Of a stretch of DNA of 64,000 bases, positions 27,223-36,101 are shown piece after piece (the first letter of the stretch is position 1; the number at the start of each line of letters is the position of its first letter). The notes beneath the pieces were generated by a model. That model saw only the letters and a list, made by a program, of their open reading frames with translations. It was not told the DNA's origin and made no database searches. The position numbers were made by a program, and so were the translations under genes. The DNA lies in the NCBI GenBank assembly GCA_017794825.1, contig CP051237.1, positions 3,616,501 through 3,680,500 of the forward strand. Direction: 5' to 3'. The DNA is from Pararhizobium sp. (lineage in GTDB: Bacteria; Pseudomonadota; Alphaproteobacteria; Rhizobiales; Rhizobiaceae).

Positions 27223-27804
27223 TTGGCAAAGCTCTATTTCAGCTATTCGGCGATGAACGCCGGCAAGTCGACGCTTCTGCTGCAGGCGTCCTACAACTAC
27301 CGTGAACGCGGCATGCACACGCTGTTGTTCATCGCCGCCCTCGATGACCGTTCGGGCAAGGGCAAGATCGGCTCGCGTATCGGGCTCGAGTCGGACGCGA
27401 TACCGTTCTCCTCGCAGGACGATCTATTCGACATGATCCGTCTGGAGCACGCGAAAAGGCCGGCTGCTTGCATCTTCGTGGATGAAGCGCAATTCATGAG
27501 CGAAGATCAGGTCTGGCAGTTGGCCCGGGCCGTGGACGAACTGGATATTCCGGCCATGACCTATGGATTGCGCACGGATTTCCAGGGTGAACTCTTCCCC
27601 GGATCCAGGGTGCTGCTCGCCATCTCCGATTCGCTCAGGGAAATACGCACGATTTGCGAATGCGGGCGAAAGGCGACGATGGTCGTGCGTCTGGGCGCGG
27701 ATGGAAAGCCGTTGCGTGAAGGATCGCAGGTCGAAATCGGCGGAAACGAAAAATATGTTTCGCTGTGTCGCCGCCACTGGAAGGAGGCGATGGGACATTC
27801 CTAG
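27223..27804 (+). CDS. tdk: Thymidine kinase
   Basis: The 193-residue type II thymidine kinase begins [16 protein letters not shown] (P-loop AMNAGKS), collinear with E. coli Tdk. Walker B is IFVDEAQF, the substrate-loop [15 protein letters not shown] is present and the zinc site TICECGRKA ... SLCRRHW retains four ligands. The start codon is TTG 27223, chosen by alignment with the family start and an AGGA 7 nt upstream; a longer in-frame start would add 18 non-family residues. It phosphorylates thymidine for DNA precursor salvage. Confidence 0.92.
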   Translation: MAKLYFSYSAMNAGKSTLLLQASYNYRERGMHTLLFIAALDDRSGKGKIGSRIGLESDAIPFSSQDDLFDMIRLEHAKRPAACIFVDEAQFMSEDQVWQLARAVDELDIPAMTYGLRTDFQGELFPGSRVLLAISDSLREIRTICECGRKATMVVRLGADGKPLREGSQVEIGGNEKYVSLCRRHWKEAMGHS

Positions 27805-27894
27805 CGGCGTTATGCGTCACCTTGTCATTCCCTGAGCTTGCGAAACGAGTATAGAATCCGCCTGTTCGACGACCAAAGCCCGGGAGACCAAGCC

Positions 27895-28284
27895 ATGTTT
27901 TCGAAAATTGTCGCCACGATGGCCGTTCTCACGATATACCTGACCGTACCGGCGATTGCCGACGGCGATCCGGTGGAGGGCGCGAAGGTTTTCAGGAAAT
28001 GCAGGGCCTGTCACACAGTAGACCAGGAAAAGAACAAGGTCGGGCCGCACCTGGTCGGCATTGTCGGTCGTCCTGTCGCCAGCATTGACGGGTTCAAATA
28101 TTCCGACGCGATGACGGAATTCGGCGCCGAAGGCAAGATCTGGGATGAGCAAACGCTGACTGTCTATCTCCGCAAACCCAGGGCGCTGGTCACGAAGACG
28201 ACCATGGTATTCGCCGGCTTCAAGAAGGACGAGGATATCGAGAATCTTCTGGCTTACCTTTCCGACCCTTCCGCCGCGGAATGA
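27895..28284 (+). CDS. Periplasmic cytochrome c (class I, c2/c550 type)
   Basis: The 129-residue protein has a signal peptide (MFSKIVATMAVLTIYLTVPAIA) and a single heme site C-R-A-C-H (residues 36-40). The axial methionine is at about residue 104 (KTTMVFAG). KVGPHLVGIVGRP and GFKYSDAM are typical of the membrane-exported c2/c550 family that shuttles electrons between the bc1 complex and oxidases. ATG 27895 has GGGAG 8 nt upstream. It overlaps the start of the HAD gene by four bases. Confidence 0.88.
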   Translation: MFSKIVATMAVLTIYLTVPAIADGDPVEGAKVFRKCRACHTVDQEKNKVGPHLVGIVGRPVASIDGFKYSDAMTEFGAEGKIWDEQTLTVYLRKPRALVTKTTMVFAGFKKDEDIENLLAYLSDPSAAE

Positions 28285-28916
28285 CAGTCCGGCGATGCGT
28301 CATGCTCGACGTCGACGGCGTGGTCGTCAACGGTCGCCCCGAAGACGGCCTGTCATGGGCCACGGACATTGCGAACGATCTGGGGGTGGACCCGGCGGGT
28401 CTGCAGAAGGTGTTCTTCAAGCCACACTGGCCCGACATCGTTATGGGCCGGAAGAACTTGCTTGACGTCCTCTCCGTCTGCCTGCCGACTATAGCGCCAT
28501 CGGTCAGTCCGCAGGCATTCATCGACTATTGGTTCGATAAGGATTCCTGGCTCGACGATTCGGTGCTCGCTGACTGTGACGCGCTGCGCGCAATGGGCGC
28601 GACGATATTCCTGGCGACCAATCAGGAGCATCTGAGAGCGAACTATCTGATGGACCGTCTTGGTCTCGGCAAGCATGTGGACGGGATCATATACTCTGCG
28701 CAGATCGGCGCCAAAAAGCCCGACCGCGCGTTTTTCGACGCCGCCGTGAAGCGATGCGGCCGCTCACCGCAAGACCTCGTTCTTGTGGACGATACTATCG
28801 CCAATGTGGAAGCGGCGCACACCGCCGGATGGCGTGCGGCCCATTGGGAAAGCGGCTCGAGCCTGTCGCGCCTTGTCGAAGCTGCGTTCGGAAATGAAAT
28901 GACGCAAGACAGGTGA
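28281..28916 (+). CDS. HAD-superfamily hydrolase
   Basis: The 211-residue protein has the HAD nucleophile motif in MLDVDGVVVNG (DxDGV), motif II Thr/Asn in FLATNQEH, motif III Lys in GAKKPDRAFF and motif IV in LVLVDDTIANVEAA. The cap is a small helical (C1-type) insertion. Substrate unknown; a phosphatase on a small metabolite is likely. The ATGA overlap with the cytochrome gene means it is translationally coupled, though the functions are not obviously linked. Confidence 0.85.
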   Translation: MTVRRCVMLDVDGVVVNGRPEDGLSWATDIANDLGVDPAGLQKVFFKPHWPDIVMGRKNLLDVLSVCLPTIAPSVSPQAFIDYWFDKDSWLDDSVLADCDALRAMGATIFLATNQEHLRANYLMDRLGLGKHVDGIIYSAQIGAKKPDRAFFDAAVKRCGRSPQDLVLVDDTIANVEAAHTAGWRAAHWESGSSLSRLVEAAFGNEMTQDR

Positions 28917-28923
28917 CTGCAAA

Positions 28924-30423
28924 TCAGGCAGTCAGCCCCACTTTCTGCATGTATTCTTCCAGAAGCGCCATCCCGGTTACTCCGACAATCGCGCCGACAT
29001 AACCGTCCGGACGAACGAGGGCCCATTCACCAGGCGCGAGACCATAGGCCTTGCTGAAATGGCCCCGGACATCGACGAGCTCTCGACCCGCTCCGATCCT
29101 GTGGATATTCAATCCCTTGCGCGCGGGGGGATGGCCGTCGCCGGTTTCGTATCCGATCAAGGTCCAGTGCGCGCCCTTGAAAATCTCGAACAGTCTGCGC
29201 GCCTGGCCTGCGGCGCCCTGCAGAGGCGCATCGGGCGCGCGATCTCCGGCGCGCAGGCCGCCGGTGCGTTCCGGATCTTCCAGCAGCAGCGGCGAATGCG
29301 GATAACCGATGTCAAGCTGGACGACGTCGCGGCCCCGCCGCATTTCTCCGTGCTTGAGTTCGTCGAGGAGTTTTGTGGCGAGACCCAGCATGCCGGCCGC
29401 CACCGGACGTCGCTCCGCCTCATAGCTGTCGAGCAGGCTGTCAGGCGCCACGCCCAGAACCGCCTCGAGTTTCCAGCCAAGATTGTAGGCGTCCTGAATG
29501 CTGGTGTTGAGGCCCTGTCCGCCGGTTGGCGGATGGATGTGGGCGGCGTCGCCGGCGAGGAAAATGCGTCCGATGCGGTAACGATCGGCAAGGCGCGCGC
29601 TCATGGCGTATGACGACGCCCAGAATACCTTTTCAATTGCTATGTTGTCGCGCCCGGTGCGTTGCGCCACCATGGCTTCGAGACCGCCCTGCGACAGGTC
29701 CGGTTCGCCATCGAGCGCGATGGGGGCCTGCAACTGGAACAGGTCGGTTCCCGCGAGCGGGCATATGGAAAGCTGTTCCGACTCGCTTTTCTGATACATG
29801 TGCCATGCGTCACGGGTCAGGCCCGTCAGTCTCAGATCCGCGACGATTGATCGAGCCCCGAGCGATTTGCCTTGAAAGCCGACATCGAGCGAATGGCGCA
29901 CGAAGCTGCGGCCGCCATCCGAACCGATGAGAAACCGTGCGCGTATGGTCTCTTCTCGTTCGCCCCGGAGAATATGCGCGTTTACCCCTTGCTCATCCTG
30001 TTCCAGTCCAACCAGTTCGCAGCCATAGTCCGGTTTGTGACCGAGTTCTGCAAGCCGTTCTCGCAACACCCCTTCCGTCAGATATTGCGGAACCATGAGA
30101 GCAAGGTGGTAGGGCTCGGCAGGCGTCGGATCGACGTGTTCGGCGACCGGGATTTCGGTGAAATCGCCGTCTTCCCGGTATTTGCGCTGGGGCGGGTACA
30201 ACCCGCCGACGGCAACGAGACGGTCAAGAACCCCGAGATCTTCGAATATCTCCTGACTGCGCGGTTGAATCCCCTTGCCGCGCGAGCCGCCGAAGGGTTT
30301 GTCGATCTTGTCGATCAGCCGGAAGGAGACGCCTCTTCTGGCAAGGTCAATGGCAAGCACCAGTCCAGCCGCGCCCGCGCCGCATATCAGAACGTCGGCT
30401 GCCGTCTCCATGGCCATCCCCAA
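28924..30423 (-). CDS. FAD-dependent aromatic hydroxylase-type monooxygenase
   Basis: The 499-residue flavoprotein belongs to the class A hydroxylase family (PheA/TfdB, MhpA-like). The N-terminal FAD site is DVLICGAGAAGLVLAIDLARRG, with GSRGKGIQPRSQEIFEDLG after it. The second FAD motif is IFLAGDAAHIHPPTGGQGLNTSIQDAYNLGWKL. A thioredoxin-like C-terminal extension of about 120 residues is present. Likely reaction: NAD(P)H-dependent ring hydroxylation; the aromatic substrate is not evident. Convergent with the HAD gene and divergent from the coiled-coil/AAA operon. Confidence 0.85.
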   Translation of the reverse strand: MGMAMETAADVLICGAGAAGLVLAIDLARRGVSFRLIDKIDKPFGGSRGKGIQPRSQEIFEDLGVLDRLVAVGGLYPPQRKYREDGDFTEIPVAEHVDPTPAEPYHLALMVPQYLTEGVLRERLAELGHKPDYGCELVGLEQDEQGVNAHILRGEREETIRARFLIGSDGGRSFVRHSLDVGFQGKSLGARSIVADLRLTGLTRDAWHMYQKSESEQLSICPLAGTDLFQLQAPIALDGEPDLSQGGLEAMVAQRTGRDNIAIEKVFWASSYAMSARLADRYRIGRIFLAGDAAHIHPPTGGQGLNTSIQDAYNLGWKLEAVLGVAPDSLLDSYEAERRPVAAGMLGLATKLLDELKHGEMRRGRDVVQLDIGYPHSPLLLEDPERTGGLRAGDRAPDAPLQGAAGQARRLFEIFKGAHWTLIGYETGDGHPPARKGLNIHRIGAGRELVDVRGHFSKAYGLAPGEWALVRPDGYVGAIVGVTGMALLEEYMQKVGLTA

Positions 30424-30564
30424 AAAACATTCTCCGATTGACGGCCAGGATACTACAATTGACCAAGGGACGATACTTGGGCGGAGCTTCCGAGGCTTCT
30501 TCCCGGGCTGCCTATGTGGCTTTTACTGGCAATAACATTCACATCTTGTCTTGCAGTTGCATTG

Positions 30565-30577
30565 TGTTGTCACAACA
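30565..30577. promoter_or_regulatory. Short inverted repeat upstream of the coiled-coil/AAA operon
   Basis: TGTTGT-C-ACAACA is a perfect 6-bp inverted repeat 45 nt before the first start codon of the five-gene operon. It could be an operator overlapping the promoter. No clear -10 box could be fixed. Confidence 0.3.
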
Positions 30578-30621
30578 TAGATGCATGTATGCTGACGTGC
30601 GATCGAAAGAGAGGGAATCGG

Positions 30622-31710
30622 ATGGCGAAGCTGCAGAACATGGACGCGGAGATTGAGAAGACCCGCGATATCGTCAACGACATGCGGGCGAAGATCGAGC
30701 AATCGGGGGCGGTTCTCCAGGAATTTTCCAAGGCGGAAACGAAACTCGGGGACGCGGAGTTCGAGATCGAGAATGCGCGTATCGAGGACGTCATTCGTCA
30801 GCAGAAGGTGATGGAGGGCAATATCGCCGATCTCATTATCGGTCTGGAAGACGCGACAAATGTCTTTGGCGCCGAGTTCGAGAGCATGAAGAATTTTTCC
30901 GGCTGGGAGAAATTCGTCGGCGTCTTTTCCAAGCAACGCATGCAGCGCCTGCGCACCGACCGGGTGCGCAACATGTCCCTGTCCGACAATCTTCAGGAGT
31001 TGCTGGCGAAGTCGGACGCCATCGTCGGCATCCTTAAGGAACAGAAATCCATCCTCGAGGACCGCTACAAGACCTCCGAGACGAGCCTGGTGCAGGTGAT
31101 CGAGCGGCGCAAATCCACGATGGCGAATCTCGAGACGACGCAGGCGCGCATCGAGGAACTCAACCCGTTGCTGATGGATATCGAGAACAAGATCGCGGCA
31201 TCGACCGACCAGTCGACCCGCACGCAGCTCGAATCCGAGCGCACGGCGTTTGCCACCGAATACAACCAGGCGCAGGCGAAGGAGCAGGAATTGCTGGCCG
31301 AAAGCCAGACGCTGGAACGCTACACGTCCATGTTCCAGACTTTCGTCGATTCCCTGAACAACCAGATCGCCGCGCAGAACACGCTGATCAACAAGCTTAC
31401 CATCGACACCGAACAGCGCATCGTACTTTACAAGGCTCTGGAAGATTCGCTCAAGACAGCGGCCCAACAGGATGTCGCACACAAGATCAATACGCTGGGA
31501 AGCCAGGTCGACACGGCGGCCGAGGAAACCATGGCCGGCATCGGTTCGGCGGCGCAGCGCCATATCGCCGATCTACTGGAAATGCACGAAAAGAACATGC
31601 TGTCGACACAGGACATCCAGCGCCGCAAGAAACTAGCCGACGACGCTTTCGCCAGACGGTTTTCGGAGGTGATGGAAAAACACAACGCCTCCAACTACGT
31701 ACAGTCCTGA
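30622..31710 (+). CDS. Long coiled-coil protein, first gene of AAA operon
   Basis: The 362-residue cytoplasmic protein is almost wholly alpha-helical, with heptad-rich coiled coils at about 1-75, 130-240 and 270-330. A short less charged segment lies around 80-105 (FSGWEKFVGVFSKQRMQRL). It has no signal peptide or membrane segment. The overall build (an N-terminal amphipathic part, a long helical hairpin and a C-terminal LYKALEDSLKTAAQQDVAHK-like helix) recalls the TelA/YaaN toxic-anion-resistance family. I cannot confirm membership by eye. ATG 30622 has AGAGGGA upstream. It is followed after 25 nt by the next gene; a structural or scaffold partner of the AAA ATPase is inferred. Confidence 0.65.
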   Translation: MAKLQNMDAEIEKTRDIVNDMRAKIEQSGAVLQEFSKAETKLGDAEFEIENARIEDVIRQQKVMEGNIADLIIGLEDATNVFGAEFESMKNFSGWEKFVGVFSKQRMQRLRTDRVRNMSLSDNLQELLAKSDAIVGILKEQKSILEDRYKTSETSLVQVIERRKSTMANLETTQARIEELNPLLMDIENKIAASTDQSTRTQLESERTAFATEYNQAQAKEQELLAESQTLERYTSMFQTFVDSLNNQIAAQNTLINKLTIDTEQRIVLYKALEDSLKTAAQQDVAHKINTLGSQVDTAAEETMAGIGSAAQRHIADLLEMHEKNMLSTQDIQRRKKLADDAFARRFSEVMEKHNASNYVQS

Positions 31711-31735
31711 TGCAACGAGCCGCATCGGCAGATCT

Positions 31736-32887
31736 ATGAAAAACGCCAACAGCCAGGCGGAGCGGTATTTCAACGCGATGCGCGCCGCCCTTGACGGGCT
31801 GGACGTGTTTCTCGGCGACCGGACTTCGCCCTTCTACCAGCACGGGCTCATCGCCCAGGTCGTCAGTTCCTATATCGAGCGTCTGAACGGCGCCTTCGAC
31901 TGCTGGCGGAACAGGATCGGCTTTACCGACCGTTTCCGCATCCAGCGCGCGGAAAGCGGATTTCCAGTCTACCACAACGTGCTCGAGCTTGCGAACGACC
32001 GGAAATCCGCCAAAGAGCGGCTCGCCGCGTTGCCGGACGCGGAAGATCTGCGGCGGCAAATGGTCGACCACATATTCACCAAGCGCAGTTTTCCCGCGGG
32101 TCAGCAGGAAAAACTTGCAGAACGGCTGTATCTCGAATCGCTCCGGAGGGGCGACGTCTTCCTGCCTTTCATACTTCCGGAAACGGTCAAGGTTTCGGTC
32201 AATCCGAAAAACGGCCGGCCTTTCTGCGTGGTGCACTGGGGCGTGTTCGACGGCACGCGCTCCCTGCCGATGGTCTATCTCGCCGTCATCGAGGATTCCA
32301 GCAGCAAACTGACGGAAATGCTGGTGACGAAGGACAAGCGGCTGAACCGGAACATCGAGATCCCGCTTCCGGTGGAAGGTTTGCTCAATCCGCTGATCGC
32401 ACACGAATTCGACGCGTTTGCGGAAAAGAACAGCGCCTATTCGCTGTCGCCGGCCACGATCGCCGTCAATATGGACAAGGATTTCGCCGAACTGCATCCC
32501 AAACAGCTGCACCGTTTCGTGCTGGGGCCGTTTTACTCCGCAGGAATCACCGAGCACAACAACCGGGTGACCGATGTGCTTTCTCGGGTCAGACTACCCG
32601 AAAACGCCTGGATGCTGACGTGGACGCTGCAGGAAGTCGTGTCGAAATCGGAAAAACCCGCGCGTCACGGTCTGTGGAGCAGCGAGCCCGCGAAGCAGGA
32701 GTTTCATATCGAAACGAACGATCTCGAAGCCACGCGACAGGGCGTGAGCTATTACGAGAACCATGCGCTCGTGACGCACGACGCCTATCAGGCCCTGTTT
32801 GCGAGCAGCGAGGCCGCCGACGTGTTCCGAGGCTATTCGGTGCACGTGATCTCCGGCAACCAGATTATCAGCGAGGTTCACAAATGA
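31736..32887 (+). CDS. Uncharacterised protein of the AAA operon
   Basis: The 383-residue soluble protein has no recognised domain. The first third is helical and charged. The centre (about 145-210) is strand-rich with CVVHWGVFDGTRSLPMVYLAVIEDSSSK and IPLPVEGLLNPLIAHEF. The C-terminal part contains FHIETNDLEATRQG and ends YSVHVISGNQIISEVHK. Motifs for enzymes or DNA binding are absent. Its stop overlaps the AAA ATPase start codon (ATGA), so the two are translationally coupled and probably form a complex or substrate-adaptor pair. Confidence 0.6.
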   Translation: MKNANSQAERYFNAMRAALDGLDVFLGDRTSPFYQHGLIAQVVSSYIERLNGAFDCWRNRIGFTDRFRIQRAESGFPVYHNVLELANDRKSAKERLAALPDAEDLRRQMVDHIFTKRSFPAGQQEKLAERLYLESLRRGDVFLPFILPETVKVSVNPKNGRPFCVVHWGVFDGTRSLPMVYLAVIEDSSSKLTEMLVTKDKRLNRNIEIPLPVEGLLNPLIAHEFDAFAEKNSAYSLSPATIAVNMDKDFAELHPKQLHRFVLGPFYSAGITEHNNRVTDVLSRVRLPENAWMLTWTLQEVVSKSEKPARHGLWSSEPAKQEFHIETNDLEATRQGVSYYENHALVTHDAYQALFASSEAADVFRGYSVHVISGNQIISEVHK

Positions 32888-34800
32888 GCCGCAATGCAGG
32901 TCTGACGACCATTCACGAAGACGATATCGAGACGCATATTCCGACCGCGCAGTCGATGGTGACCAGGATCGTTATTCTGGAGCACGACGACGGACGGTCG
33001 AACACAGCGCTGGCGGGGACCGGCAGGCGGTTCGTTTCAACCGTGTCCACCGGTTCGGCGCGGAGAACCAGGCAGGTGGAGTTCAGCAAGACCGTTGCCG
33101 AGGTTCCGCCGGTCGATGAAATGCTGTCGATCCCGAAACATGCGCTTCTGTATCGCGCCCGGCGCGGGCTTGCGATCGCTATGGCGATCGCCGATGATTT
33201 TGCGAAGCAGAGCGACCTCGAGAGTCTGAAAACGCGCAACCGGGCGTCGCCGCTCTCCGGCGACGACGCGATACGCTTCAAGGCGCTTCTTTCAGCGTCT
33301 TCCTACGTGGCGGCGTTTACCTTCGCGGCCTATCTCAGTCAGCTGCTCGACGGCGAGGTCGAGCCGGTCGCCGACTCGAAAGAACCCGCCTTCGAGTTCG
33401 ACACCCCGCAGGACGCGCTGAAATCAATGCTCGCAGGTCTCGACATGGCGATCGGCGGCAGTCCGGACGAAATTGCCCTGACCGCGCGCGCCAAGGCGTT
33501 TGCGCGCACGGCGATCGAAGGGCTTCTGCAACGGCGGGCGCGCTTTACAGGTCTCGCCGGATTCGCCGAGGCGCATATCCGGATCGACAAGGACGATTTC
33601 ACGCTCAACGGCTTCGAGGTGGCGCCTGGCGAAAAACGCAAGCCCCTTGTCATGAGCTTCAAGAAGCCGAACGAGATCATCGGCAATCACATCGCCAAAT
33701 ACCAGGCGATGAAGCTCGCCAAGATGCTGGTAGCCTACGACTTCGACAGGCAGATGAACCCTTTCGTCGAACTCGGCGGCTTTCTTTTCACCTTCATCGG
33801 CGACGGAATGCCGGGAACCGGCAAGACGATCCTGATCCAGATGATCGCCGGTCTGATCGACGATTATTGCCGGATTGCCGGCTACAATTTCCACTACGAG
33901 AATTTTGGCGTCGACCAGATTTCCTCCTATCAGGGCAAGTCCGGCCAGAACTGCAAGGAGTTCGTCAACAATGTCGTCAATCCGCGGGCGATCGGGTTCG
34001 GCACCATCGACGACATCGACCAGGTGGCGGCTCGCCGTTCGGATGACCGCGCTTCGGCCGGCCAGCACGAGGTGACCGCGGTTTTGATGGAAAGTTTCGC
34101 CGGCGCTTCCACCGTGGTGCGCGGGAATTGCTGCTTCGGCATGTTCTCCAACTATCCGGAAAATGTGGACGATGCGCTTCGCCAGCGCGCCGGCGCGCGC
34201 TGGCTTGTCGACGGACCGCAGAGCCAGGACGACTATATCGACATCTTCGTGCTGCTTGCCGGCAAGAACCACGACATTCCACTCGGGTCGCATTCGCTCT
34301 TCGCGGGGCAGGAAATCAGCAGGGCCGTGGCGGCTTCCTACGAGGGGCATGAGCGGCCAAAGGAAGACGGGCTCGTCGCCGTGTGGGATGGATTCGCAAA
34401 GGAAAGGGGCGCGCCGCGGACGATGGCGGATATCGGCGAATATCTCTACAGGATCAAACGGGCCGAGCCGCGCTTTACCGGGCGCGCCATCAAGAACATC
34501 ACCGACGCCATCAAGTTGCGGGCGATGGATATAGACCTGCCGGACGAATGGTTCGAAACGCCTGAAGCCTTCATGCACAAGGCCTACGACGACAAGAAGG
34601 CGATGATAGAGGACCTTCGCGGTCCTTTCACGATCGACATGGTTCTGCAGGAGATCAACCGCTACGCCGATTCCGAGTTTCGATACACCGACAAGTCAGA
34701 CGACGCTGCAGTGCAGGAAATCGTTCGTCGCGAGCGGCAACGCGAAAAGGCCGTCCGCGAGATCGAAGACATGAAACGCGACGGACGCTGGCAGGCCTGA
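32884..34800 (+). CDS. AAA+ ATPase of the five-gene operon
   Basis: The 638-residue protein starts at ATG 32884, overlapping the previous stop. An uncharacterised N-terminal region of about 290 residues precedes one AAA module: Walker A GDGMPGTGKT (306-315), Walker B TIDDID (374-379), sensor-1 asparagine in MFSNYPENV (N423) and arginine-finger region DDALRQRAGARW (about 429-440). The Walker B glutamate position is Asp. A helical C-terminal lid extends to about 560, followed by a charged tail. Classic-clade AAA proteins of this form remodel or unfold protein complexes. The operon partners, a coiled-coil protein and a membrane protein, suggest action on a membrane-linked assembly. Confidence 0.85.
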   Translation: MSRNAGLTTIHEDDIETHIPTAQSMVTRIVILEHDDGRSNTALAGTGRRFVSTVSTGSARRTRQVEFSKTVAEVPPVDEMLSIPKHALLYRARRGLAIAMAIADDFAKQSDLESLKTRNRASPLSGDDAIRFKALLSASSYVAAFTFAAYLSQLLDGEVEPVADSKEPAFEFDTPQDALKSMLAGLDMAIGGSPDEIALTARAKAFARTAIEGLLQRRARFTGLAGFAEAHIRIDKDDFTLNGFEVAPGEKRKPLVMSFKKPNEIIGNHIAKYQAMKLAKMLVAYDFDRQMNPFVELGGFLFTFIGDGMPGTGKTILIQMIAGLIDDYCRIAGYNFHYENFGVDQISSYQGKSGQNCKEFVNNVVNPRAIGFGTIDDIDQVAARRSDDRASAGQHEVTAVLMESFAGASTVVRGNCCFGMFSNYPENVDDALRQRAGARWLVDGPQSQDDYIDIFVLLAGKNHDIPLGSHSLFAGQEISRAVAASYEGHERPKEDGLVAVWDGFAKERGAPRTMADIGEYLYRIKRAEPRFTGRAIKNITDAIKLRAMDIDLPDEWFETPEAFMHKAYDDKKAMIEDLRGPFTIDMVLQEINRYADSEFRYTDKSDDAAVQEIVRRERQREKAVREIEDMKRDGRWQA

Positions 34801-34807
34801 TTTCGGT

Positions 34808-36097
34808 ATGGAACGCCTTCTCGAAAGCAAGCTGATCTATGGCCGGCTGATGGAAATCTCGGAGCCGCACCTCATCGAGCGCTACAATCGCGCCATGGCT
34901 GCTTTCGGCCTGCCGCCGACGCAACTTGAAGCATTCGATATCGATATGACCGGCTTTTCGCCGCAAATCGCCACGGAGCTTGGCGACAGGGATTACCTGG
35001 ACCCGAACCAAATCAATCGCCGCTTCATCATCCTGTCGCCGTTTCAGGAAAGCCTGCCTGTCATACATACGAGTTTTTCAAACACGGCGTCCCTGATGCA
35101 CCAGTTTTTCCAGGCCAATCGACGGGCGATCCACGCCGTGACCATCCGCGACGCGCTTTACGGCGAGATCGAGGAACATGTGTCCCACGTGCGGGAGATC
35201 GAGGACCTGCTTTCGATCAACGAAGTGACGTTCCATGTGCAGGCGGCCGACGGGACCCTGGCGAAATCGGAGGAGCTGCGCGAACTGGCGGACCGGCTGC
35301 TGACGTCGCCGAACGCCTGGCGCAACGACGCCATGATCGAGCGGATGGTCGAACTGGTCCGGCATACCGGAGACATCCGCCAGAACGATCTTGTGCCCGA
35401 CAAGCTGGTGTTCCGTCAGGACGCCTACTGGACCAGCCATTTCGGAGGCCTGTTCGTCTTTGCCGACGATCGCGACCTGACGGTCATATGCGACCCCACG
35501 GCTCCGGGTTTCCGCCGTTCGAGACCATGGCAGGTCAGCTATCTGCCGCTGGAGGATCACGAAAGGATTTACCGGTTTCTGGAAAGGACAGGGCGCATCG
35601 AGACGGCGGACCCGGGCTGGCTGAAAACCTCCGGCTTCCTCGATCACCGTATCGAGATGGCGCTTTGGGCGCTTGTCAACCGGACGCAGCCGGATGTCGA
35701 TCTTTCCGGAGCAGATGGACGGTGGTTGCACAACTGGAGTCTCCGTCACGCCGATCTCGTCGCGCGGGACAGTGAGATCTCGTTTCTTCGCGACGTTTCG
35801 AGACGGCTGGACAATGGCGGCGAGATCGACATCAGCGACATGCCGGCTTCCATGCGTTTCCTGGTTGTGCGCGCCGATCCGTCGCATCCGGATCGCTGGC
35901 TGACGAACCAGCTTATCAGCCTGATGGCGTCGTCGGATTTCGTCTCGCGTTTCATTTTCGACAAGCCCGGCTTCTATGATCTTTACGAGGATTACAGCGA
36001 TGGCTTTCGCGCCCATGTTGTGGCAACACTCACGCGTACCTATCTGCAGGACAAGCGCGCCTTCCGCCAACGCCTCTACGGACTAGACGAGGACTGA
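34808..36097 (+). CDS. Uncharacterised protein of the AAA operon (possibly DUF6638-like)
   Basis: The 429-residue soluble protein has no domain I can name with confidence. Residues 1-60 (LIERYNRAMAAFGL, LEAFDIDMTGFSPQIATELGDRDYLDPN) look like an alpha/beta start. The middle (about 195-260) is strand-rich: FGGLFVFADDRDLTVICDPTAPGFRR and WQVSYLPLEDHERIYRFLERTGR. The C-terminus is helical. It begins 7 nt after the AAA gene, with GG-rich sequence before the ATG, and ends 4 nt before the DUF2333 gene. Co-occurrence in this tight operon is the main clue to function. Confidence 0.6.
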   Translation: MERLLESKLIYGRLMEISEPHLIERYNRAMAAFGLPPTQLEAFDIDMTGFSPQIATELGDRDYLDPNQINRRFIILSPFQESLPVIHTSFSNTASLMHQFFQANRRAIHAVTIRDALYGEIEEHVSHVREIEDLLSINEVTFHVQAADGTLAKSEELRELADRLLTSPNAWRNDAMIERMVELVRHTGDIRQNDLVPDKLVFRQDAYWTSHFGGLFVFADDRDLTVICDPTAPGFRRSRPWQVSYLPLEDHERIYRFLERTGRIETADPGWLKTSGFLDHRIEMALWALVNRTQPDVDLSGADGRWLHNWSLRHADLVARDSEISFLRDVSRRLDNGGEIDISDMPASMRFLVVRADPSHPDRWLTNQLISLMASSDFVSRFIFDKPGFYDLYEDYSDGFRAHVVATLTRTYLQDKRAFRQRLYGLDED

Positions 36098-36101
36098 GAC
36101 C

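Noticed and set aside
30523..31563. Open frame of 346 codons on the minus strand
   Set aside because: Antisense to the coiled-coil gene and Arg/Leu-rich without any motif; the plus-strand frame has a good ribosome site and operon context.
33424..34578. Open frame of 384 codons on the minus strand
   Set aside because: Antisense shadow of the AAA+ ATPase gene, whose motifs are clear on the plus strand.
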